Shown here one piece after another: positions 56,189-64,000 of a stretch of DNA of 64,000 bases. The stretch lies in NCBI GenBank assembly GCA_963921425.1, contig OY992834.1:24317923-24381922 (forward strand), given 5' to 3'. Source of the stretch: Dryas octopetala (lineage: Eukaryota > Streptophyta > Magnoliopsida > Rosales > Rosaceae). How positions within the stretch are numbered: position 1 is the stretch's first letter; each line of letters starts with the position of its first letter. Both the position numbers and the translations under genes were made by a program. The notes under the pieces are model-generated. The model had not been told where the DNA came from and did no database searches. It saw only the letters and a list, made by a program, of their open reading frames with translations.

Positions 56189-56981
56189 CAATTGGAGGCG
56201 ATGGTGCAACTGATTTCGATAAGGATCCAATAGCAATTGGTGCTTTTCATGCAATGGAGAAAGGGATACTTACCTCAAACTCTGCAGGCAACGATGGTCC
56301 TGAAGCTGGTACTGTATCAAGTGTAGCACCATGGATGCTTTCAGTTGCAGCAAGTAGCACCGATCGTCGGATCATTGACAAGATTGTTCTTGGAAATGGA
56401 AAGACACTAGTTGGGAGTTCAGTGAACCCTTTCATATTAAATGGAACAGGTTTTCCATTGATATATGGAGAGGATACTTCAAGTAAGTGTTCAGGATTCT
56501 TAGCTGGGATTTGTTATAAAGACTGTCTTGACAGTGATTTAGTTAAGGGAAAGATTGTGTTATGTGATCTTGATCAGTTCCTTGGAGGTACTGTGGCACA
56601 TAATGCTGGAGCACTAGGTTCAATTTTAAACGTTGAGAGAAATGATGTTTCGAATGTTTTCCCACTACCTGGAACAAGTTTAAGCAACCAAGAGTATAAT
56701 GTGGTCAAGTCTTACGTGAACTCCACGAAAGATCCTCGAGCAAACATTTTGAAAAGTGAAGTCATAAAAGATCCTGCTGCACCATTTGTTGCTTCCTTCT
56801 CTTCACGTGGACCTAATCTAACTTTACCCGAAATTATTAAACCAGATATAATAATTCGCCTAGTGCTGTTATCTCCGATAGCCCTGAAGATAAGAGGCGT
56901 TTAAACTACAGTATACTATCTGGAACCTCCATGTCTTGTCCCCATGCCGCTGGTGCAGCTGCATATGTTAATCACAACTTC
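56189..56981 (+). pseudogene. subtilase fragment, internal, with two deletions
   Basis: About 95 percent like gene 1 by eye, from GGDGATDFDKDP (before the oxyanion region) to GTSMSCPHAAGAAAYV. A deletion of ~28 bp near 56852 shifts the frame and stops it at 56904. At ~56968 the coding sequence jumps to the 3' UTR (GCATATGTTAATCACAACTT), losing the C-terminal domain. The prodomain, catalytic D and H are absent. Upstream, an open frame from 56062 fuses foreign codons to it (280 codons in all). Confidence 0.9.
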
Positions 56982-57700
56982 GTTGTTTGTTTCATTCAGA
57001 ACTTCATTGTTGGAATGGAAAAGGTTTCTGATTGTGTACCTGAAACTTTTTTCAAATGAGTTAAATTCTTGTAATAAAATCAAGCCAAACTGTGGGGCCA
57101 TTTGCTACTTGGAAACCTGATTATGAACTTGTTGCATACCTTTTGAATATGAACTTGGTTTAAAGAGCTTAAGAAATGAACTTCACATAAATTTATTTTA
57201 TGATCACCCAAAGATAAAACCTTTTCATTAGAAACTGAAACGAGTAATCTCTTTCATTCTGTGATGGTAAATCATCTCAACTAATTAAACCAGTTCACTA
57301 ATTCCTAATGAAAAAAGTTAAAATTTGATTTCTTTTATTTGATTTTACTACATTTTCTCAGCAACCAGCCAACCAAATTACCAAAGTATGAAAGAAGATT
57401 ATCTCCAAAGTATCACTGAGAAGTGAGAACCACACAATGTTTCTCTTTCTGCTTCCCTATAAATAAAAGTTCCTTTCAGAAAAATCAAAGTACATTTTTG
57501 ACAGTATAAAAGTGATAAAATTGTGTTATCGTTTTAATTAGAGAGAGATAAATGACATAGAATAAGACCATTTCAACAGAAGAAAACGTTTAGACATGAG
57601 CTTCCTGTCCTTTTTACTTTTCTCAACCGAACATATTATAAGGAAAAATAAAATCTCCAAAAGAACACCGATTGTTTTCTTTTTGGTGATATCGATGCTT
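56982..57700. other. downstream region of the fragment and spacer
   Basis: Keeps subtilase 3' UTR phrases to about 57080, then AT-rich spacer. No gene. Confidence 0.4.
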
Positions 57701-58116
57701 TCCTATTGTGGCAAGGCCAAATATAGATAGAATCTAAAGCAATTCAATTACTTGATATATTTGGATTTTTGTCATCCTACAAGGAAAGTGTGGTCAGCCG
57801 AGTAGCCAAATAAAGACTCTTGCAATATCTTTAGAAATTATTAGGGCCAAATAATGATAGAATCTAAAGCAATACAATTTCTTTATACATATGGATTCTT
57901 GATAATCCTGATATGTAACATACATATATATATATGGAATGAATATGAACTTGGAATTGTTTTCAGGGAAACAAATCCTGTGTAGGCATTTTTAATTCCA
58001 AATATGCATTAAAAATAAAGGAATGAAATCTGGATGCTTAATTGAAAGGAAATTTCATGTCCTTCATCCCAGTATAAAGTACTCCTTACCAGTTACGTTT
58101 TTGAGCATTGAAAACA
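57701..58116 (+). promoter_or_regulatory. subtilase gene 2 promoter with repeated module
   Basis: TATAAA at 58073-58078, 39 bp before the ATG. GGCCAAATA...ATAGAATCTAAAGCAAT occurs at 57715 and again at 57843. CAAATATGCATTAAAAATAAAGGAA and AAATCTGGATGCTTAA match the other copies. Confidence 0.6.
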
Positions 58117-60300
58117 ATGGCTAAGCATAGAGCTCTCCTATTTTCTTGTGCTTTCCCCATTTTTGTACTCACTCTGAGCTTATTGTCCAATGCCATTGAT
58201 GAAGATAGAAAGGTTCACATTGTGTACTTGGGGTCACTTCCTAATGAGGTGTACTCACCATTGTCTCACCACCTTGGTCTACTACGAAGAGTTGTAGAGA
58301 GCAGTTCTGCTGCAAATTTGTTGATAAGAAGTTACAAAAGGAGTTTCAATGGATTTGCTGCCAAGCTCACTGACCATGAAAGAGAAAGGCTTGTTAACAT
58401 GAAGGAAGTAGTCTCTGTCTTTCCAAGTAGAACTTACCAACTTCAAACAACAAGATCTTGGGATTTCATCGGTTTCAGTGAGAGAATCAATCGAAATGTC
58501 ACTGTCGAGAGTGATGTTATTGTTGGGGTGATTGACACTGGAATTTGGCCTGAATCGGAGAGCTTCAAAGATGAAGGTTTTGGTCCTGCTCCCAAGAAGT
58601 GGAAAGGTGCTTGCAAAGGCGGCAAAAATTTCACATGCAACAACAAGATCATTGGCGCTCGGAGTTACTATTCATTGTCTGCAAGGGATGAAGAAGGTCA
58701 TGGAACCCACACTGCCTCCACGGCAGCAGGGAATGCTGTAAAGGATGTGAGCTTTTACGGACTAGCACAAGGTACTGCAAGGGGAGGAGTTCCCTCTGCA
58801 AGAATTGCTGCATATCAAGTCTGCACGGCTATGGGGTGCCCTTCAGAGGCTATCTTGGGTGCTTTTGATGATGCTATTGCTGATGGAGTTGACATTATTA
58901 CAATTTCAATTGGAGGCGATGTTGCAACTGGTTTCGATATGGATCCTATAGCAATTGGTGCTTTTCATGCAATGGAGAAAGGGATACTAACCTCACACTC
59001 TGCAGGCAACAGTGGTCCTCGGGCTGGTAGTGTATCAAGTGTAGCACCATGGATCCTTACAGTTGCAGCAAGTAGCACAGATCGTCGATTCATTGACAAG
59101 GTTGTTCTTGGAGATGGAAGGACACTAGTTGGGAGTTCAGTGAACACTTTCACATTAAATGGAACAAGTTTTCCGTTGATATATGGAAAAGATGCTTCTA
59201 GTCAATGCTCTGAATTCTTTGCTAGGAATTGTGCAGCAGGTTGCCTAGACAGTGATTTGGTTAAGGGAAAGATTGTGCTATGTGATCAGTTCGGTGGAAA
59301 CATTCAGGCTCATAAAGCTGGTGCACTAGGTTCTATTTCAAACACTTCAAGACTTGATATTGCATTTATTGTCCCACAACCTGCAACTGGTTTAAGCTTC
59401 CAAGATTATGATGCGGTCAAGTCCTACCTGAACTCCACGAAAGATCCTCGAGCCAACATATTAAAAAGTGAAGAGATAAAAGATCCTGCTGCTCCTATTG
59501 TTGCTTCCTTCTCTTCACGTGGACCTAATCAAATTTTACCAGAAATTATTAAGCCTGATATAACTGCCCCAGGAGTAGATATTTTGGCTGCATATTCGCC
59601 TGTTTCTCCTATCACAATTAGCCCCGGAGACGATAGGCGTGTAAAATACAGTATACTATCTGGAACCTCCATGTCTTGCCCACACACTGCTGGTGCAGCT
59701 GCATATATTAAAACATTCCACCCTGATTGGTCTCCAGCAGCCATCAAATCATCTCTTATGACTACAGCTTGGCCCATGAATGATACCGACAATTCCCCTG
59801 GTGAATTTGCTTATGGATCAGGACATATCAATCCTCTAAAAGCTATAAACCCCGGTCTTGTGTACGATGCTTCAAAAGAAGATTACATAAAGTTGCTCTG
59901 CTTGATCTTTGATGAGACCTTAGTTAGAGTTATATCAGGAGATAACAGCACTTGCCCTACAGGCTCTGACAAAGGATCGCCAAAGGATCACAATTATCCT
60001 TCAATGGCAGCTAATGTTACACCAATGAAATCCTTTACGATTAAATTTGGTAGAAGAGTCAAAAATGTTGGCCTTGCAAACTCCACTTACAAGGCCAAAA
60101 TCTCTGCAAATTCTAAGTTTGACATTGAAGTGGTGCCTGATGTTCTTTCCTTCAAGTCCCTAAATGAGGAGAAGACTTTTGATGTGACCGTCGTTGGAGA
60201 AGGAATACCAGATGGATCACATGTATCTGCATCGTTGGTTTGGTCTGATGGAACTCACAATGTTAGAAGTCCAATTCTCATAAGCAGCGTAGCAGCTTAA
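58117..60300 (+). CDS. cucumisin-like subtilisin serine protease (SBT4-type), gene 2
   Basis: 727 aa from ATG 58117 (MAKHRALLF). Same plan as gene 1: signal peptide, I9 prodomain, D140, H195, N298, S518 (GTSMSCPHTAG), PA-type insertion and fibronectin-III-like end. Differences gather in the PA region and around the substrate-facing loop (HSAGNSGPRAG instead of NSAGNDGPEAG), which hints at altered substrate choice; that is inference. Also a single exon with no damage. It lies about 5 kb downstream of gene 1 on the same strand. Confidence 0.95.
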   Translation: MAKHRALLFSCAFPIFVLTLSLLSNAIDEDRKVHIVYLGSLPNEVYSPLSHHLGLLRRVVESSSAANLLIRSYKRSFNGFAAKLTDHERERLVNMKEVVSVFPSRTYQLQTTRSWDFIGFSERINRNVTVESDVIVGVIDTGIWPESESFKDEGFGPAPKKWKGACKGGKNFTCNNKIIGARSYYSLSARDEEGHGTHTASTAAGNAVKDVSFYGLAQGTARGGVPSARIAAYQVCTAMGCPSEAILGAFDDAIADGVDIITISIGGDVATGFDMDPIAIGAFHAMEKGILTSHSAGNSGPRAGSVSSVAPWILTVAASSTDRRFIDKVVLGDGRTLVGSSVNTFTLNGTSFPLIYGKDASSQCSEFFARNCAAGCLDSDLVKGKIVLCDQFGGNIQAHKAGALGSISNTSRLDIAFIVPQPATGLSFQDYDAVKSYLNSTKDPRANILKSEEIKDPAAPIVASFSSRGPNQILPEIIKPDITAPGVDILAAYSPVSPITISPGDDRRVKYSILSGTSMSCPHTAGAAAYIKTFHPDWSPAAIKSSLMTTAWPMNDTDNSPGEFAYGSGHINPLKAINPGLVYDASKEDYIKLLCLIFDETLVRVISGDNSTCPTGSDKGSPKDHNYPSMAANVTPMKSFTIKFGRRVKNVGLANSTYKAKISANSKFDIEVVPDVLSFKSLNEEKTFDVTVVGEGIPDGSHVSASLVWSDGTHNVRSPILISSVAA

Positions 60301-61253
60301 TCACAATTTCATTGTAACTGATGAGAACTTCGATCATTTTTGGAAAGCAAATAAATTTTCTGATTGTATCTTATGCCAGCTTTTTCAATATCGTTAAGTT
60401 CTTTTGTATTAAATAATGCCAAAACATGTATGGAGCATTTGTTACTAAAAAAGTTGATTGTGAATCCATGATACACCAAAAATAAGAAAGCATTTTTAAT
60501 AGAAATCCATATGGTAACAAGATATACATACCTATTGCAAAGATGCGAAGCAGAACACATCATTAATTAGTATAGCATTGAAAATTACTGAAACTGGTCA
60601 AAAGCATTTTGAGATCTTCAATAAGCCAAAAAAAAAAAACCCAGTTTGATCTTCAAGTTATGCTTACTTTTATGTTTAAAAAAATAAAAACTAAATTATA
60701 TTTGATTTTATAATTATTTTACCAAATAATAGTTGTTCAATAATTTCAATTTTTATTTTTGAAACAATAAAAGTTTAATTTTAGTGCATATATAAGTTTT
60801 GTCTTCTTTTCATTTTGTTAGAGTTTTTAATCCTAGTTTCTTTTTTGTAAAGATGTAAAGAAAAAAGAAAAAAAGTGGGGCCCAAAAGTCTTTGAGCATG
60901 TTTTGAAGGGGCTATTTAAATTTCAAATTTTCCAAAAAAGTAAAAAAATAAGGGAAACTATTAGGGATCTTGCAATATATTTGGAAACTATTAGAGTTAA
61001 ATAATGATAGAATCTACAGCAATACAATTTCTTGAATGTACATGGATTCTTGATAATCCTGATATGTAACATATATGGAATGAATATGAACTTGTAATTG
61101 TTTTCAGGCAATTGAAACAAATCATGTGTAAGCATATTTAATTCCAAATATGCATTGAAAAATAAAGGAAAGAAATCTGGATGCTTAAATTTAATGTCCT
61201 TCATCCCAGTATAAAGTACTCCTCACCAGTTATATTTTTGAGCATCGAAAACA
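60301..61253 (+). other. 3' region of gene 2 and promoter copy for the next fragment
   Basis: The 3' flank begins TCACAATTTCATTGTAAC. From about 60965 the sequence repeats the gene 2 promoter (AATAATGATAGAATCTACAGCAA, TATAAA at 61210-61215). 60640-60960 is AT-rich, without features. Confidence 0.5.
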
Positions 61254-61555
61254 ATGGCTAAGCATGGAACTCTCCTATTTTCTTGTGCTTTCCCCATTTT
61301 TGCACTCATTAATTGTGAGCTTATTGTCCAAAGCCATTGATGAAGATAGAAAGGTTCATATTGTGTACTTAGGATCACTTCCTAATGAGGTGTACTCACC
61401 ATTGTCTCAACACCTTGGTCTACTACAAAGAGTTGTCGAGAGCAGTTCTGCTACAAATTTGTTGATAAGAAGTTACAAAAGGAGTTTCAATGGATTTGCT
61501 GCCAAGCTCACTGACCATATGCATGAAAGAGAAAGGCTTGCTAACATGAAGGAAG
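61254..61555 (+). pseudogene. subtilase 5' fragment, frameshifted and cut by a retroelement
   Basis: Starts like gene 2 (MAKHGTLLFS). A 4-base gain at about 61310 shifts the frame within the signal peptide; the old frame resumes as LLSKAIDEDRKVHIVYLGSLPN and continues through the prodomain, with a 6-base gain (ATGCAT) at ~61520, to MKEV. The gene then ends at the LTR starting at 61556. The catalytic domain is absent from the window; it may lie beyond the right edge if the element is a simple insertion. Confidence 0.9.
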
Positions 61556-61835
61556 TGATCACAGTAATGGAAGAAGCAAAAGAAATGCTCTAAAGCTTAG
61601 AGAGAACAAGAAAAACTCATGTGTTTTTATGATATTGCATTACAATGAAAAATGAACTAATCCAAGTCTATATACTGGACTCAACGAAAACAGGATTAAC
61701 TGAACTAAAGCAACATTCTAACCAACTTATTCATTTCTAACTAATGCCATATGTCATAATCCTAAAGGCTATACTAGCACCACTAAAACATTGACAGTTG
61801 TACAGTCAGCTAGTTTAGTCAATAGTCAGTCAACA
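61556..61835 (-). repeat. 3' LTR of the gag-only copia-like element
   Basis: On the minus strand it starts TGTTGACTGACTATTGAC and ends CTGTGATCA (TG..CA, 280 bp). It is preceded by the polypurine tract GAGGTTGAGGGGGGA (61850-61836). Its left end cuts the subtilase fragment. Confidence 0.8.
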
Positions 61836-62731
61836 TCCCCCCTCAACCTCAGCAAGGGGACCGAGCCTGAGGTTGCAACAATGTTGATGATGCAAAGGAC
61901 TATGAAAGAGAGGAGGAGAAGAAAGAACCATACATAGATCAACCTACCAAGATCAACATCTTCTTTCAAACATAACCAATCTTTCAAACAGAACCAATAA
62001 GCTTGAACCAACCCTAAAGCTGTCCTTTTCCCATTTACACTTGAGTCTTCTTTGTCAGATTTGGCCAAGGGACAGAATTCTGATGAGAACAGCAAAACCA
62101 TGAGTAGCACATACTGCTTGTTGTCACTACTCAGTAAAACAACAACGGCTCTTTATTTGTAAAGAGAATCCAGCTCACGTATACAATAGCAAAGCATACT
62201 CTGCCTACAAATCTCACGATTTCCCAAATCTGCAACATGTACATTGAAATAATTCTCAATAAAATCTTCACTCCTTGGAGATAAGCATGCACCCCTAAAT
62301 GATCCATTTGCATCATCAACTAGTGAGATATTACTTGTATTTGACAACATTTGTCTATAAAAAAGTTGATTCACTTGCTTAGTTTCCACTTGTGTGACAT
62401 GATCAACTAGATTGCCATTTGATTTTGATGATGTGTCTGCTTGCAAAAACATGTTATCATCTTCTAGTAGTGGAATAACGCTTCTTTTAGTTTGCTATCT
62501 GTCTTTTCTCCTCTTCAACAAATCACTTTCTTTATCAATGAAATGAACAATTTCACAATCACGAGCACTAGCAAGAACATCATTGGCACATGATTGCAAA
62601 GAGTGGTCTGGATTTGAAATTTTCTGCTGATGAGCTTCAAGAATTGACTGCCTAGATTCATGATTATCATCTTCACTACAGCTGGTATTACTATCAGATG
62701 ATGCCACTGAATAAGACTTTGCAGATAACTT
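61836..62731 (-). other. post-gag remnant of the element
   Basis: Short minus-strand frames (62707-62495, 62452-62153, 62110-61826) have no recognised pol motif. Ser/Asp-rich pieces may be the spacer between protease and integrase of a former polyprotein. Confidence 0.4.
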
Positions 62732-63961
62732 TTATTCCTCTAAGTTATGGTGACTATGAAGAATATCCTCTTGATAATGAAGGGGTGATCCTGGGCAAGC
62801 ATTTACCACATAACCAATTTGGTCAAAGTAGTGGGCATGCAAAGCAGTAGGAATATCCAAGAAGGAACCATCTAAGTCGAAAATATTTGTACAACTCTCA
62901 TCTCCTGATGCTTGAGTGTAGTCTGAACCATATCTTGAGTTTGCTGAAGGTGGTGCTGAGCCTTGATAAACATAGTTTGATCTGTTGAAGCAATCTAAAG
63001 CCACATGACCTTTTCTACCACAAACTTGACATTCCACAATAGTACCAACATTCTGAGATGATCCATCTCTATCAAAGCAATTGACAGCAGTGTGTCCTCT
63101 TCTACAACAGATTTGACACTCAGGAATCTGTCGACCCCCATTGTTCCAGTTATTTGCACCCCAATGGTTGTTAAACTTGCCATTTCCACCATAATTCCAA
63201 CCTCTATGACCACCAGTATTAAACCTACCTCCATTGTTACCCCAGTAACTTCCAGAATTCCCATTTCTACCTTCATTTTTGTTCCAGTAACCACCACCAC
63301 CACCATGACCATTATTATTCCATCTTCCAGCATTGTTATAACTTCCTCTAGAGTAACCACCATTTGAGGGATGATTATAACCTCCATCTCCATTGTAAAC
63401 ACTTCTTGCAGTATGCCCAGAATTATCATTGCTGTGATAAGAATTTCCAGAATTTGATCCATAACCATTAGAACCATTAGTACCAATGTTGCCATTAGAA
63501 CTTGCTGGATAGCTTGATTTAGGCACAGGAAGCTTAGCTACCACTGCAGACATAGTCTGAGTAGAAGCCAAAGCAAGAGCTAGCTTCTTATTAATATCAT
63601 GTTCAGCAGCAAGAAGTTGAGATCAAAATTCCTTCATAGACATAGGACCCTGATGACCTCTTAATACAGCCTTCACAGGATCAAATTCATCAGGAAGACC
63701 ATTTAATGCAACCAGATAAACATCATCATCTGTAACATACACTCCTACATCAGCTAACTGAGCTTTAGCATGTTTAATCCTCATTAGAAACATCTCAACA
63801 TTATCAGCACCTTTCTGCAGAGTTTGAAAATCAGTTTTGAGTTGCATAATTGTGGCTCTAGAATCAGTACTGTACCTTTCTCTAACATTCATCCATGCTT
63901 CATGAGCAGAAGAACAATCCAAGATATACTCCATAGAATCCTCAGTAATCGATGCCATCAA
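62732..63961 (-). pseudogene. gag with two CCHC zinc knuckles, 5'-truncated, one stop
   Basis: The capsid-like part reads MEYILDCSSAHEAWMNVRERY, MQLKTDFQTLQKG and ALNGLPDEFDPVKA, standard copia gag phrases that normally lie 60 or more residues into the protein. A TGA near 63623 interrupts it, then the same frame goes on. A Gly/Asn/Tyr-rich stretch follows (63500-63130), then two knuckles, CQICCRRGHTAVNC (~63110) and CQVCGRKGHVALDC (~63030). Two knuckles are less common than one in copia gag. Confidence 0.85.
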
Positions 63962-64000
63962 AAGAAAAACAGTAATGGAAGAAGCAAAAGAAATGCTCTA

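Larger units (their letters stand above)
61556..64000 (-). mobile_element. copia-like element with gag but no pol, runs off the right edge
   Basis: From right to left: the start of a second LTR copy (63969-64000 repeats 61563-61594: ACAGTAATGGAAGAAGCAAA...), gag (63961-62732), short remnants (62707-61860), polypurine tract, LTR. No protease, integrase or RT motif is found in about 870 bp after gag. The right LTR seems joined directly to mid-gag, so the PBS and gag start are missing too. It is a deletion derivative or a gag-only non-autonomous element. Confidence 0.75.

Overview
This is nuclear DNA of a flowering plant. Plant-specific gene families (an eight-cysteine lipid-transfer protein, an F-box-associated domain, a B3 domain, cucumisin-type subtilases, an At5g39865-type glutaredoxin protein), short AT-rich introns and a dense mix of copia, LTR, CACTA, hAT-like and foldback elements all say so. 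A woody eudicot, possibly Rosaceae, is my inference from the style of the subtilases and repeats; nothing in the window proves it.

Layout. 1-4384: minus-strand copia retrotransposon, decayed, with its 5' LTR at 4232-4384 and a GC-rich tandem repeat in the leader. 4717-5352: first of three foldback MITEs with 9-bp target duplications. 5977-6372: small secreted lipid-transfer protein. 6366-7702: four palindromic elements in a row, lodged in (TA)n. 7732-13033: complete non-autonomous CACTA transposon with a five-exon TNPA-like (Transposase_24) gene, arrays of a GGCGACGAA motif, and a ~345-bp tandem array in its left part. 13.76-19 kb: more foldback elements, including two copies of a family with 8-bp target duplications.

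19414-21372: three-exon alpha-crystallin-domain gene (IDM2/IDM3-like). 23.1-23.9 kb: broken F-box gene. 25.2-25.5 kb: palindromic telomere-like repeat. 28243-29061: single-exon glutaredoxin-like gene. 29.6-30.35 kb: segment duplicated at 54.4-55.6 kb. 31-35.3 kb: MITE, a large TIR-like element, a frameshifted B3-domain fragment, a copia 5' end with PBS and a 1-kb hAT inside it. 35-44.6 kb: noncoding retroelement debris, a 3.2-kb probable solo LTR and small palindromes.

44673-50306: copia element with identical LTRs and perfect TSD, damaged by one stop codon. 50.4-61.6 kb: cluster of intronless cucumisin-like subtilases: two full-length genes (50878-53070, 58117-60300), an internal fragment fused to foreign sequence (56.19-56.98 kb) and a 5' fragment (61254-61555) cut off by a gag-only copia-like element that fills the rest of the window.

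Only five loci look like functional host genes: the lipid-transfer protein, the alpha-crystallin protein, the glutaredoxin-like protein and two subtilases. They do not form a pathway; the two subtilases form a tandem family. The richest signal is the nesting of elements, in which paralogous copies or the opposite palindrome arm serve as built-in empty sites.
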